Positions 53,187 to 62,967 of a stretch of DNA of 64,000 nt are shown here, piece after piece. The stretch is from assembly GCF_016446285.1 (NCBI RefSeq), contig NZ_CP054140.1, forward strand, positions 1,965,501-2,029,500, read 5' to 3'. Made by a program: the position numbers and the translations under genes. Position 1 is the first letter of the stretch; every line of letters begins with the position of its first letter. This DNA comes from Desulfobulbus oligotrophicus. GTDB taxonomy: Bacteria > Desulfobacterota > Desulfobulbia > Desulfobulbales > Desulfobulbaceae. Below the pieces are notes generated by a model. That model was not told the origin of the DNA, did no database searches, and saw only the letters and a list, made by a program, of their open reading frames with translations.

Positions 53187-54083
53187 TCATTTCGCGTTGA
53201 ATTCCAGAAGGCGTTTCCAGAAGAACTGGATGGAGCCCTTTGGCTGTATGGTTTGTGGTTCCTGGGCAACGGTTTTGGCCAGGGCCTTGAAGGCATGGCT
53301 GGTTCGGCAGTCCGGAAAGAGCTGCACAAGGGTCTGCTGCTTGCGAATGGCATCGATCATCAGTCTGTCGCGGGGGATCGAGCCGATGTAGTCAATGGAG
53401 ATGTCAAGGTAACGGTTGGCCACCATGGTGAGTTTACGGTACACATCCAGGGCCTCTTCCTCGCTTTTGATACAGTTGACAATCAGGCTGAAGCGTTTTT
53501 CATGGTGCTGGGTCGAGAGCAGCTTCATCAGTGCGTAGGCATCGGTTATTGCTGTCGGATCGGGCGTGGTGACCACCAGGATTTCCTGAGCAGCCGTATT
53601 GAAGTAGGTGACGTTTTCTGAAATACCGGCTTCAGTATCAATGAGCACAAAGTCAAAATCACTGTTCATACTCTCCAGCGCATCCAACAGACGCATCTTC
53701 TGCTGACTGTCGAGCCGTGTAAACCGCTGCATCCCGGAGCCGGCAGGCAGAATCTTTATGCCTTCCGGGCCGTCAACAAGGATGGCTTCCAGATTCTGGT
53801 GACCGGCAAAAAAATGGTTGAGGTTGTAGCCCGGTGCCAGACCGAAGACGACATCGATATTGGCCAGTCCCAGATCAGCATCAAGGATGAGCACCCGCTT
53901 CTCCATGCGGGCGAGCAGGATGGCCAGGTTGGCGACAACAGCTGTTTTGCCGACCCCTCCCTTGCCGCTGGTGACCGACAGGACGCGGGTTGCCGGGCGA
54001 CCGGGATGGGGTGCTGTTGGGTTTGAGTGGTTCATGTCCCGCAGGGTGCTTGCCTGGTCAGTATGATGGGTATGCTCAGCCAT
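53187..54083 (-). CDS. flhG: Flagellar number regulator FlhG (MinD-like ATPase)
   Basis: A 298-residue ParA/MinD-family ATPase that limits flagellar number, usually with FlhF. The deviant Walker A is SGKGGVGKT (39-47) and DADLGLANIDVVFGL follows. Eight bases overlap flhF. Confidence 0.95.
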   Translation of the reverse strand: MAEHTHHTDQASTLRDMNHSNPTAPHPGRPATRVLSVTSGKGGVGKTAVVANLAILLARMEKRVLILDADLGLANIDVVFGLAPGYNLNHFFAGHQNLEAILVDGPEGIKILPAGSGMQRFTRLDSQQKMRLLDALESMNSDFDFVLIDTEAGISENVTYFNTAAQEILVVTTPDPTAITDAYALMKLLSTQHHEKRFSLIVNCIKSEEEALDVYRKLTMVANRYLDISIDYIGSIPRDRLMIDAIRKQQTLVQLFPDCRTSHAFKALAKTVAQEPQTIQPKGSIQFFWKRLLEFNAK

Positions 54084-55344
54084 GGTGCAGATTTCCGTGA
54101 TCGTTTATAATAAGGTCGGCGATGTCGGCCGGAGACGGCATCAGCAGGTCTTCCGGCACTCGCTGACCATTGGTCAGAAAGGAGATGGGGGTGTCGCTCT
54201 TGTAGTGAATGTTGAGGAGGACACCCAACTGTTCACACTCGTCGATTTTCGTGAAGATAAAGTTACTGATGGGCAGCACTGAAAATCGGCGGATCGTCTC
54301 TTCGACCTCTCTTTCCCGGGTGGCAGCCGAGAGAAGCAGGTGATGTTCAATGTTCAGCTGTGGTTTGAAAAAAGATGCCAGTTCCTGGATATCGATGTTG
54401 TTGCGCGGATTGCGCCCGGCAGTATCAATGAGGATCAGGTCCATCTCGCTGAACTTTTGCAAGGCCTGTTCCAGTTCGCCCGGATTAATCACCACCTCCA
54501 ACGGCAGGCGCATGATCTCCCCGTACACCTTCAGCTGTTCGACTGCGGCAATACGGTAGGTATCAATGGTGATCAGACCGATACGCCCGTTAAACCGGCT
54601 CAGGTAGTGTGCCGCAATTTTGGCCAGGGTAGTCGTTTTACCGACACCGGTCGGCCCGATCAGGCTGAGACGGTACTGGCCGGTCCGGGGCCGTTGCAGT
54701 ATCTGTTCCGTACTGAAGAGGCGGGTGATGGCGGTCTTCAGCACCGCCTGCGGGGAGTCGCTGCCCGGAGCACCGGCCTGCTCAAGGGTATCTCTGGTAA
54801 AACGGGCCACCACTCGCGCGGTTTCCTGGTTGATCCCGTAGCCGGTGAGAAATTCGGTGACCGGATCAACCGCGGCAGGTGTGACGGTTGGTTGACATGC
54901 CTGCACAGGTGAAGGGGTGACGGTCGCTGCCACAGGGGTGTCAAGCCGGCTGATCCGCTGCGAAAGGCCGCTGACCAGGCTGCGCAGCTCGGTCAGTTCA
55001 TCCTGGATCTCCCGGGAGACCGGTGGCGGTTCTGCAACAGGAGGAGTGGAGGAGGGCTGTGGGGCAGGCTCACGCCGGGCCCAGAGTTCATCATAGGATA
55101 TGTCGGCCTGCGGGGGAATACGTTTTTTCCGGACCGGAGGTCGAAGCGGGGAGAGGTGCGGTTGCCGCACCTCCGGCTGACGCCAGTCCGCGTCAACAGC
55201 AGCAGTGATCTCCATGATCGGTTTGCCGAGTATGCCGTTGCGGATCGTCCGTGTAGAGAGGATGAGTGCGTCCGGGCCCAGGGCCTCTTTCACCATCTTC
55301 AGGCCGGTGGCCATGTCCGGTGCCTCAAAGACTTTAACTTGCAT
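54076..55344 (-). CDS. flhF: Flagellar placement GTPase FlhF
   Basis: A 422-residue SRP-like GTPase marking the flagellar pole. The P-loop is GPTGVGKT (230-237), with DTYRIAAVEQLK, DTAGRNP and TKIDECEQLG. The N-terminal region (residues 60-160) is Pro-rich and variable as usual. FlhF plus FlhG points to polar flagella. Confidence 0.96.
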   Translation of the reverse strand: MQVKVFEAPDMATGLKMVKEALGPDALILSTRTIRNGILGKPIMEITAAVDADWRQPEVRQPHLSPLRPPVRKKRIPPQADISYDELWARREPAPQPSSTPPVAEPPPVSREIQDELTELRSLVSGLSQRISRLDTPVAATVTPSPVQACQPTVTPAAVDPVTEFLTGYGINQETARVVARFTRDTLEQAGAPGSDSPQAVLKTAITRLFSTEQILQRPRTGQYRLSLIGPTGVGKTTTLAKIAAHYLSRFNGRIGLITIDTYRIAAVEQLKVYGEIMRLPLEVVINPGELEQALQKFSEMDLILIDTAGRNPRNNIDIQELASFFKPQLNIEHHLLLSAATREREVEETIRRFSVLPISNFIFTKIDECEQLGVLLNIHYKSDTPISFLTNGQRVPEDLLMPSPADIADLIINDHGNLHHG

Positions 55345-57436
55345 TAACGGTCACCATGCCAACGGATTGGATGCGGATGTTTGAAGTGATTTCATTGTGT
55401 GACAGTACCATCAGATTGGGAAAGTACTGCTCCACCAGGCGGCGGACATGCGGGCGGATCTGTGGAAGAACCAGCAGGATCGGCTGCTGCAGGCCGGTTG
55501 TTGAGGTGAGCAGTGTGTTGAGGTTATCAAGTATCTTTTGTGCTGTTGTCGGGTCCAGGGCCAGGTAGCTGCCGCGTTCACGATGCTGGACAGCTGTCTG
55601 AATGGTCTCTTCCACCTTACGGTCCATGGTCAGTACCGGCAGTGTATTGTCGGGCTGAACAAGATTTGCAGTCAGTGATCGCGACAGGGCATGGCGCACA
55701 TATTCGGTCAGGATGTCGGTATCCTGGGTGAGTTGAGCGTAGTCGGCCATGGTCTCCAGGATGGATCGGAGGTCACGGATGGAGACATTTTCCCGTAGCA
55801 GATTCTGCAGTACCCGCATGATGGTGCTCAGATTCACCACATGGGGAACCAGTTCTTCAGTGAGTTTCGGATAAGTTTTGCTGAGATTATCAATCAGATT
55901 CTGAGTTTCCTGACGGCCCAGAAGTTCATAGGCGTGTTTCTTGATTATTTCGCTGATGTGTGTCGCCACCACCGTGATGCAGTCCACCACGGTGTAACCG
56001 GCAATCTGCGCCTGTTCCCGTTTGTCTTCGGTAATCCAGGTGGCCGGAAGATCAAAGGCCGGTTCCCGAGTGGGAACCCCCTTGATGGTTTCCGTTACCA
56101 GACCCGGATCCATGGCCATGTAGTAGCCGGGCATCATCTCCGCAGTGGCAACCACCACCCCTTTGAGACTGATGGTGTACTGGTTGGGGTTGAGTTGCAG
56201 ATTATCTTTGATATGAATCGGCGGTACAATGAAACCGGTGGTCAGCGCGAACTGTTTGCGGATCGACTGGATACGGGTCAGGAGCTCTCCGTCCTGGTTG
56301 GCATCGACAAAGGGGATCATACCGTAACCGACCTCAAGCTCAATCAGATCAACGGTGAGCATCTTCTCATAGTCCTGATCCGGTTTGATCACCGGCTGAG
56401 GCTGGTGCTCCATCACATCGTCCACTGGTTTGGCGGCCTCTGCTTTGTCCAGGTGATAGGCGCTGTAGCCGAGAATACCCGACAGGACGAGGAAAGGCAG
56501 GAAGGGCAGGCCGGGGATGAGCGCAAAGCCGAGGAGGATGGCGGCGACAACCCACAACGCCTTGCTGTGGCGGGTGAACTGGCTTTTCATCTCCGCGCCG
56601 AAATCGTTACGACCGGCTGACCGGGTCACCAGCATGCCTGCAGCCGTGGAGATGATGAGCGCCGGGACCTGCGAGACCAGGCCGTCCCCGACGGTGAGGA
56701 TGGTGTAGTTTTTTGCAGCCTCAGCCAGGGACATGCCTTTTTGCAGCACACCGATAATAAAACCGGCACCGATGTTGATCAGGGTGATGATGATACCGGC
56801 GATGGCATCGCCACGTACAAACTTTGAGGCACCGTCCATGGCGCCGTGGAAGTTCGCCTCATCAGCCACTTCTTCGCGCCGCTGACGGGCCAGGGTCTCA
56901 TCGATCAGGCCGGCATTGAGGTCTGCATCAATGGCCATCTGCTTGCCGGGCATGGCATCAAGGGTGAAGCGGGCGGCAACCTCGGCAATCCGGCCGGCAC
57001 CCTTGGTGATGACGATAAAGTTGATGATCACCAGAATGATGAAGATGACCAGACCAACCACATACGATCCGCCGACCACGAACTGACCAAAGGCCTCGAT
57101 AACCGACCCGGCGGCGTTCATGCCCTCGTGGCCGTGAAGCAGGATCAGGCGGGTGGAGGCCACGTTCAGGGCAAGACGAAACAGGGTGGTGACCAGGAGG
57201 ACGGATGGAAAGATGGAAAACTCCACCGCCTTTTCCGTGTACAGGCTGATGATCAGGATGAGGATGGCAATGGTGATGTTCAGGGCCAGGCACAGATCGA
57301 GGATGAGCGGCGGCAGGGGGATGATCATCAGCAGGAGGATGCCGATCAGCCCCACGGAGGCCATGATGTCACTGCGCCGGAGGAGTTCTGCCGGTCGCAG
57401 CCGGGCCAGTAGTGTTGAAGTGTTCACCGCTTGCAT
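55334..57436 (-). CDS. flhA: Flagellar export gate protein FlhA
   Basis: A 700-residue inner-membrane export gate. About eight N-terminal spans are followed by the FHIPEP-type loop (GAGRIAEVAARFTLDAMPGK, QMAIDADLNAGLIDE) and a large cytoplasmic domain. Overlaps flhF by 11 bases. Confidence 0.97.
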   Translation of the reverse strand: MQAVNTSTLLARLRPAELLRRSDIMASVGLIGILLLMIIPLPPLILDLCLALNITIAILILIISLYTEKAVEFSIFPSVLLVTTLFRLALNVASTRLILLHGHEGMNAAGSVIEAFGQFVVGGSYVVGLVIFIILVIINFIVITKGAGRIAEVAARFTLDAMPGKQMAIDADLNAGLIDETLARQRREEVADEANFHGAMDGASKFVRGDAIAGIIITLINIGAGFIIGVLQKGMSLAEAAKNYTILTVGDGLVSQVPALIISTAAGMLVTRSAGRNDFGAEMKSQFTRHSKALWVVAAILLGFALIPGLPFLPFLVLSGILGYSAYHLDKAEAAKPVDDVMEHQPQPVIKPDQDYEKMLTVDLIELEVGYGMIPFVDANQDGELLTRIQSIRKQFALTTGFIVPPIHIKDNLQLNPNQYTISLKGVVVATAEMMPGYYMAMDPGLVTETIKGVPTREPAFDLPATWITEDKREQAQIAGYTVVDCITVVATHISEIIKKHAYELLGRQETQNLIDNLSKTYPKLTEELVPHVVNLSTIMRVLQNLLRENVSIRDLRSILETMADYAQLTQDTDILTEYVRHALSRSLTANLVQPDNTLPVLTMDRKVEETIQTAVQHRERGSYLALDPTTAQKILDNLNTLLTSTTGLQQPILLVLPQIRPHVRRLVEQYFPNLMVLSHNEITSNIRIQSVGMVTVNAS

Positions 57437-57439
57437 TGC

Positions 57440-58504
57440 TTATCGTCTTTTTAAGGAGTACACATAGGCCAGAATTTCCGCAACCGCCCTGAACAGCTCT
57501 TCAGGGACGGTCTGACCCACCTCAACCCTGGAATGCAATAATCTTGCCACCGGCGGGTTTTCCACCAGGGGGACGTGGTGGTCTTTGGCAATCTCCCGAA
57601 TCTTTTTTGCAACCAGATCCCGGCCTTTGGCCAGGACAACCGGGGCGCTCATGCTTGTGGCATCGTATCTGATTGCAACCGCATAGTGGGTTGGGTTGGT
57701 GATGACCACATCAGCCGTGGGCACGGCGGCCATCATCCTCTGTCTGGCCATCTGCTGCTGGATGGAACGGATTTTTGACTTGATGTGTGGATCGCCCTCC
57801 GTCTCCTTCATCTCTTCCTTCTGCTCCTGCTTGGTCATCTTCATCTTCTGTTCCATCTCCCAGCGGACAAAGGCATAGTCCAGAACAGCCAGAACGATCA
57901 TGACGCCGGCCACCTTGGCCATGACCAGGGCAGCGGTTTTGGCGAGAAAGATGATGGTGTGCTCCACCGGCGCATCGGTGAGGAGCAGGACCTTGTCAAA
58001 TTCACTCTGCACGGTTTTGAAGGCCACCCAGCCGATGAGACCAACCTTTAACAGTGACTTGATGACCTCCATTATCGAGCGCTTGGAAAACAGTCGGGCC
58101 ATTCCCTTGATGGGATCCAGTTTCTTCAGATCCGGTAACAGCGGCTGGGTGGTGAAGAGCCAGCCGATCTGCAGGAAGCTGGCAAAAAAACCGATCAGCA
58201 GGGCCATCAGAAAAAGCGGCAGCAGGGTGAAGGCCAGGGTGGCGCCGAGATAGTAGGCCAGCTGCATTATTGAGCTGGGTGTAACCGCATATTCTCCACT
58301 GGCCCGCCAGATAGCAGCTACGGCTTCTCTGATCTCTGCCCAGAAGATCGGCGCAAATCCCATCCAGAACAGTAAGATCAGGGTGAACATGGCCGCAGTC
58401 TGCACCTCACGGCTCTGGGCGACCTGTCCTTTTTTTCTGAAGTCGGCGCGTCGTTTCGCTGATGGGGTTTCTGTGCGTTCCCCGGTACTGTTCTCTTCGG
58501 CCAT
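57440..58504 (-). CDS. flhB: Flagellar export switch protein FlhB
   Basis: A 354-residue export-gate component with four spans and an intact self-cleavage motif NPTH at 270-273 (VVITNPTHYAVAIRYD). The lone FlhB-like domain at the other end of the locus lacks that motif. The following 162-base gap up to fliR holds a 12-base direct repeat and no gene. Confidence 0.96.
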   Translation of the reverse strand: MAEENSTGERTETPSAKRRADFRKKGQVAQSREVQTAAMFTLILLFWMGFAPIFWAEIREAVAAIWRASGEYAVTPSSIMQLAYYLGATLAFTLLPLFLMALLIGFFASFLQIGWLFTTQPLLPDLKKLDPIKGMARLFSKRSIMEVIKSLLKVGLIGWVAFKTVQSEFDKVLLLTDAPVEHTIIFLAKTAALVMAKVAGVMIVLAVLDYAFVRWEMEQKMKMTKQEQKEEMKETEGDPHIKSKIRSIQQQMARQRMMAAVPTADVVITNPTHYAVAIRYDATSMSAPVVLAKGRDLVAKKIREIAKDHHVPLVENPPVARLLHSRVEVGQTVPEELFRAVAEILAYVYSLKRR

Positions 58505-58547
58505 GGGTGTGTGCGGATCTGAAAGTTGCTGAAAAAGCTTCCGGCCG

Positions 58548-58613
58548 ATGCACCCGGATCGATGAGCCGACAGAAGCTGTATGTAACGGGGCTAGCAAAT
58601 TATGCACCCGGAT
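58548..58613. repeat. 12-base direct repeat in the flhB-fliR gap
   Basis: ATGCACCCGGAT occurs at 58548-58559 and again at 58602-58613, 54 bases apart. No matching promoter motif was found. Confidence 0.5.
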
Positions 58614-58666
58614 TGCGGTCATGCTGCTGATTAAACAGCCCGTGGTGTTGTACCGGTCGGAGGCGG

Positions 58667-59446
58667 TCAGCCAAGTAACTGCAGGAGGGTGAGGATATGT
58701 TCACCGGTTAAGTCAAATTCACGACGGAAGACGGAGAAGATGGCGCCGAGTGTCAAACTTATGACTAGAAAGGTGATACCGATATTCAATGGAAAGGAGA
58801 GCATAAAGACATTGAGCTGCGGAAAGACCCGGGCCAGGATACCCAGCACCAGGTTGACGATGAGCAGTAAGGCAAGAATCGGTGCACTGAACCTGACACC
58901 AAGAGTAAACATGTTGCCGGCCAGTTTCATCAGTTCCTGAACAGCTCCCCCGGAAAAGTCGAGTGTTCCCGGGGGCAGCAGCACAAAGGATTCGATGATG
59001 GCATGAAAGAAAAAATGATGCATGTTCAGGGTGAGAAAGGCCAGCATGGCCAGAATGTTGACAAACTGGCTCATGAGCGACAGTTGCTGGGTGGTTTGAG
59101 GATCAAAGATATTGGCAGCGGCAAAACCCATCTGATAGCCGATGACGGTGCCGCCGAAGCTGATCGCCGCAAAGATCATCTGCGTGACAAGTCCGATCAG
59201 GGCGCCAAGGAGCACTTCGTTAACCAGCAGCAGGGCAAGGCCGGTCAGTGTGAGCTGTGCTTTTGGTGTGTAAGGGGCGATGAGAGGAAAGAGCAGCAGA
59301 CTGATCATGACGGACAGACCGATCTTGAGCCTTCCTCCAATCTGACTGCCGCCAAAGACCGGGATGGCGGCAATGATGGCGATGACCCGAGCCAGGCAGA
59401 CCAGGAAATCCTGTGTCTGCTGGAATGGAATAAACGGCAGGTCCAT
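58667..59446 (-). CDS. fliR: Flagellar export protein FliR
   Basis: A 259-residue membrane protein with about six spans (VMISLLLFPLIAPY, LLVNEVLLGALIGLVTQMIF, IVNLVLGILARVFPQLNVF). Part of the FliPQR export core. Confidence 0.95.
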   Translation of the reverse strand: MDLPFIPFQQTQDFLVCLARVIAIIAAIPVFGGSQIGGRLKIGLSVMISLLLFPLIAPYTPKAQLTLTGLALLLVNEVLLGALIGLVTQMIFAAISFGGTVIGYQMGFAAANIFDPQTTQQLSLMSQFVNILAMLAFLTLNMHHFFFHAIIESFVLLPPGTLDFSGGAVQELMKLAGNMFTLGVRFSAPILALLLIVNLVLGILARVFPQLNVFMLSFPLNIGITFLVISLTLGAIFSVFRREFDLTGEHILTLLQLLG

Positions 59447-59467
59447 AGCCTTTATCCGAGCTTGCGG

Positions 59468-59737
59468 TTAACGGCCGACCGAGGCGATCTGCGTTATAGT
59501 GCCGGTGGTGAAGGTGACAAGCACATCCATGATCCAGGGACCAAAGATCAGCAGCGTGATGAAGACAGCAACAATCTTGGGAATAAACGTCATTGTCTGT
59601 TCGTTGATCTGCGTGGCGGCCTGGAAAATACTGATCATCAGACCGATGACCATGGCCGCAATCAACATCGGCGCAGCGGTCAGCAGGATGGTCTGTACCG
59701 CTGCTTTACCGACATGGATAACTGTTTCAGGGCTCAT
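59468..59737 (-). CDS. fliQ: Flagellar export protein FliQ
   Basis: An 89-residue, two-span protein (TILLTAAPMLIAAMVIGLMI, SIFQAATQINEQTMTFIPKI) of normal FliQ length, between fliP and fliR. Confidence 0.95.
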   Translation of the reverse strand: MSPETVIHVGKAAVQTILLTAAPMLIAAMVIGLMISIFQAATQINEQTMTFIPKIVAVFITLLIFGPWIMDVLVTFTTGTITQIASVGR

Positions 59738-59763
59738 GGGGGATGACGGGATTTGGTTGAAAT

Positions 59764-60504
59764 TTATACAAAGCTCTTCATCAGAGAGCCGACCACCAGC
59801 TGCCAGCCGTCAACAAGGACGAATAACAGCAACTTGAAGGGCAGCGATATGATGATCGGCGGCAGCATCATCATACCCATGGACATCAGCACCGAGGCCA
59901 CCAGCATATCGATGACCAGAAAGGGGACGTAGATCATAAAGCCCATCTGAAAGGCGCGCTTTAACTCTGACAGCATAAAGGCCGGAATAAGGATGGCAGA
60001 GGAGAGTGCCTCTTTGTCTGCGGGCTGTTTCTCTTTGGTCAGGTCGATCAGCAGTTGCAGTTCACTCTCCTGAACCTGGCTGAACATGAAGGTGCGCATG
60101 ACCTCCATTGAGCGGCTCAGGGCCTGCTGCTGGGTGATCTGTTCCTGCATGTACGGCTGCAGGGCCTGCTGGTTGATGGTGTTAAAGGTCGGCGCCATGA
60201 CAAACAGGGTAAGAAACAGGGCCAGTCCCAACAGTATCTGGTTGGGCGGTGTGTTCTGGGTACCCATGGCCTGACGCAAGAACCCCAGAACAATGATGAT
60301 GCGGGTGAAGGCCGTGGTCATCAACAGGATTGCCGGTGCCACGGTGAGAACGGTCAGCACCAGGAGGACCTGCAGTGCTGTGGAGACCTCAGCCGGAGTA
60401 CCGGCATCACTGATGCCGAAGGTGACTGTGGGCAGGTTGACGGCAGAGGCTGCTGCGGGGATCAGAAAAAACAGAAGGCTGAAGAACAGGAGGCGACAGT
60501 TCAT
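59764..60504 (-). CDS. fliP: Flagellar export protein FliP
   Basis: A 246-residue membrane protein with an N-terminal signal peptide and the FliP signature (FTRIIIVLGFLRQAMGTQNT, PPNQILLGLALFLTLFVM). Overlaps fliO by 4 bases. Confidence 0.97.
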   Translation of the reverse strand: MNCRLLFFSLLFFLIPAAASAVNLPTVTFGISDAGTPAEVSTALQVLLVLTVLTVAPAILLMTTAFTRIIIVLGFLRQAMGTQNTPPNQILLGLALFLTLFVMAPTFNTINQQALQPYMQEQITQQQALSRSMEVMRTFMFSQVQESELQLLIDLTKEKQPADKEALSSAILIPAFMLSELKRAFQMGFMIYVPFLVIDMLVASVLMSMGMMMLPPIIISLPFKLLLFVLVDGWQLVVGSLMKSFV

Positions 60505-60872
60505 GAGTGCTCGGCCAGCAGTGAGGAAAAATCAGTTGCCTGTTTTTGCGGTTCAGAGCTCTGGTTGAGCTCGGCAAGTAAGTGGATGGCGTCGGGGCCG
60601 ACGCCCAGCAGGTACTCCCGGCCACGGACCTCCACCAGGGTGAGCGACGATTTGGGGTGTATTGGGCGTACTTCCACAACATTGATGATGTGGTTGCCTC
60701 CTTTCTTTAAAAAGAACCGTTTTTTTGAAAGTCCGTACAGGGCAAGGATCAGGCCGATCACCACCATGAGGGCCCAGGCTGTCTGGAAAAGTGTTCCGGC
60801 CGGGGTCGGCGGTGGAGCGGCCCAGGCAATCTCAGGCAGGATGGTGAGAACGAGCAGATAGAGAACGTGCAT
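60501..60872 (-). CDS. fliO: Flagellar export protein FliO
   Basis: A 123-residue single-span protein after a signal-like N-terminus (TAWALMVVIGLILALYGLSK), then a short cytoplasmic domain with RPIHPKSSLTLVEVRGREYL. Position between fliN and fliP confirms FliO, which stabilises FliP. Confidence 0.88.
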   Translation of the reverse strand: MHVLYLLVLTILPEIAWAAPPPTPAGTLFQTAWALMVVIGLILALYGLSKKRFFLKKGGNHIINVVEVRPIHPKSSLTLVEVRGREYLLGVGPDAIHLLAELNQSSEPQKQATDFSSLLAEHS

Positions 60873-60875
60873 GGA

Positions 60876-61256
60876 TTATCCCAGATTTTTGATGCGATCC
60901 GATTGACTGACCACCTCGGTCAGTTTAATGCCGAACTTGTCGCCAACCTTCACTGCCTCTCCCCGGGCAATCAGTCGGGCATTGACATAGAGGTCCAGTG
61001 GTTCGCCTGCCAGTTTGTCGAGTTCAACCACATATCCTTCGCCCATCTGGAGCAGGTCCCGCAAAAGGATGCGCACTCTGCCGACCTCCACCGACACCTG
61101 GAGCGGCACATCGTAGAGAAACTCCAGCTCCCGGCTCAATCGGCTGAACTCCTGGTGTTCCGGTGTTTTCAGGTGATTTTCCTTCAGGAGTTCAGCTGTC
61201 TCTTCAGGGTTTAACGTGTTGAAATGTTGCGCTTCCATTGTATCGGGTGCTTCCAT
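60876..61256 (-). CDS. fliN: Flagellar switch protein FliN
   Basis: A 126-residue C-ring protein with a 45-residue N-terminal extension and the SpoA domain (LYDVPLQVSVEVGRVRILLR, PLDLYVNARLIARGEAVKV). Forms the rotor switch with FliM and FliG. Confidence 0.96.
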   Translation of the reverse strand: MEAPDTMEAQHFNTLNPEETAELLKENHLKTPEHQEFSRLSRELEFLYDVPLQVSVEVGRVRILLRDLLQMGEGYVVELDKLAGEPLDLYVNARLIARGEAVKVGDKFGIKLTEVVSQSDRIKNLG

Positions 61257-61266
61257 GGACGCCTCC

Positions 61267-62280
61267 TCAGCGTTGACTGTAGCGGTTTGTGATGTGAATG
61301 GCCTTTTTGCCGTTGCGTATGCCGGTAACGGCTCGGAAGAGCGGTTGATCTTCGATGAGAACTGTCAACGGTTGATCAGGGTCGTAGTTGAGGTCAATGA
61401 GATCACCGGGCTGTAGCTTCAGGATATCGGCAATGGACATGTCGATCTGTCCGGATCGGGCGATCACCAGACTATCGACGTTCAATGCTTCATGGGCAAT
61501 TAACTCGGTCCAGGTGTTGGCAGCGGCCTGGGCAATGGTGACCAGTGACTTGAACTTCTCGCGGAGCGGTTCAAGGGTCAGATAGGGGATGATCATCCGC
61601 ACCTGACCGCAGAATTCTCCGGCCAGGCTGACATTAAATTGCGTGACCAGAACCTCCACCTCTGGCTCAACAATGCTGACCAGGCGAAAGTTGTTTTCAA
61701 CCTTTGTCAGCAGGGCCTCGACTTCGACGACCGGTTTCAGGGCACTGCTGAGTTCGGTACAGATGTCAGCCATGATGGTCTTGAGGATGGCGATCTCAAT
61801 GGTGGTGAGATTCCGGCTTAAGGAGATCGGTTCGCTGGACTGCGAGGAGCCGAGCATGATCTCAAGCAGTGTGAAGGCCAGCAGTGTGTCAAAGTGAAAA
61901 AGACAGCCATACTTCAGTGGTGGAACACTGTAGATGCCGACAGCCCCCTGAGCCTGCAGGTCAACTAGACTCTGCTGAAAATCGGTGGTGACGATCTCCT
62001 CGCGTTCAACGGTGAAGCTGCGCATCATGGCATTGGTCAGGCTGGTTGAAAACTTGCGGGCAAAGCTGTCAAGCACGATATCAAGATTGGGGATACGCAT
62101 CTCCCCGCTGATATGCGATCGTTCATAGACCTTGAACAGATCAAGCGGTTCTGAAGCCGGGTTCGTCCGGCCGGGGAGCTGGTCATCTGCTGACTGATCA
62201 ACAGAAATTCGACCGGCCCTGATGGCTGCAAGGAGTTCAGCGATTTCTTCTTTTTTGAGGATCGTTTCCACGGAGTTCAC
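61267..62280 (-). CDS. fliM: Flagellar switch protein FliM
   Basis: A 337-residue C-ring protein. The N-terminal EEIAELLAAI is the usual CheY-P binding helix, followed by the CheC-like middle domain and the C-terminal SpoA domain (DILKLQPGDLIDLNYDPDQP). Overlaps fliL by 4 bases. Confidence 0.96.
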   Translation of the reverse strand: MNSVETILKKEEIAELLAAIRAGRISVDQSADDQLPGRTNPASEPLDLFKVYERSHISGEMRIPNLDIVLDSFARKFSTSLTNAMMRSFTVEREEIVTTDFQQSLVDLQAQGAVGIYSVPPLKYGCLFHFDTLLAFTLLEIMLGSSQSSEPISLSRNLTTIEIAILKTIMADICTELSSALKPVVEVEALLTKVENNFRLVSIVEPEVEVLVTQFNVSLAGEFCGQVRMIIPYLTLEPLREKFKSLVTIAQAAANTWTELIAHEALNVDSLVIARSGQIDMSIADILKLQPGDLIDLNYDPDQPLTVLIEDQPLFRAVTGIRNGKKAIHITNRYSQR

Positions 62281-62789
62281 TGGACCACAAAATCGGTGAG
62301 ATACACATTGCTTACTTTGCCGGTTCTGAGGAAAGAGTTGATCTTACTTTTCAACTCTGCCTTGACCTGATTTTTTCCTTGAATGTCCTGCAGCTCCTCA
62401 AAGGTCTTGTTGCCGATAAGGAGAAGAACGGCATCACGGATCTGCGGCATCCGTTTGCCGACCTCCTCAACGGCACTCTCCCGGTCGAGTTCCAGTGACA
62501 GCGAGGCCCTCACATAATGGGCAGTGTCGGTACCGATGATATTGACGATAAACTCATTGATCTCCACTATCGGGCCGATGCCGGCGTCTTCCGGAATCGG
62601 CTTGATCAGGGCAGCGGCCTTGCTTCCTTCTCCCTGCCGGCCGGGTTCCGTTTGTTTTTGCTGCTGAAGAAAGAAGTAGCCGCCGCCTCCGATCAGCAGA
62701 ACAGCCACGGTGACACCGATCATGATGACCCATTTCTTAGAGCTTCGTTGTTGTGTTTCAACTGTCTTATCGTTTTGGTTTTCTGCCAT
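62277..62789 (-). CDS. fliL: Flagellar basal-body protein FliL
   Basis: A 170-residue single-span protein (WVIMIGVTVAVLLIGGGGYF) with a periplasmic domain ending KVSNVYLTDFVVQ. FliL surrounds the stator and supports torque. It is the first gene of a long operon preceded by a sigma-54-type promoter. Confidence 0.93.
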   Translation of the reverse strand: MAENQNDKTVETQQRSSKKWVIMIGVTVAVLLIGGGGYFFLQQQKQTEPGRQGEGSKAAALIKPIPEDAGIGPIVEINEFIVNIIGTDTAHYVRASLSLELDRESAVEEVGKRMPQIRDAVLLLIGNKTFEELQDIQGKNQVKAELKSKINSFLRTGKVSNVYLTDFVVQ

Positions 62790-62887
62790 GTTGCGGTCCT
62801 TTTAAACTGTCATCAATAAAGGGTACTTGTGAAAGAGGATAACCCGGTGGTGCTTCACGGGTTGACTGTTTGCAGACACCACTGCTT

Positions 62888-62904
62888 ATGCAAGTTGAAT
62901 GCCT
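62888..62904 (-). promoter_or_regulatory. Sigma-54-type promoter for the fliL operon
   Basis: On the - strand AGGCA (62904-62900) and TTGCAT (62893-62888) keep the strict GG-N10-GC spacing of RpoN promoters (TGGCAC-N5-TTGCA). It lies in the 248-base flgE-fliL gap, about 100 bases before fliL. Confidence 0.7.
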
Positions 62905-62967
62905 GATACAGAGCCGTGCTGTGCTGTCATGAAGAAAAGAACATGGGAGAGAAAGCGCTGCAGGCTG

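Noticed and set aside
56846-57412. Plus-strand frame rich in Asp/Gln/Gly opposite flhA
   Set aside because: It is the antisense of FlhA membrane helices; the Asp/Asn/Gln bias comes from reversing Ile/Val/Leu codons.
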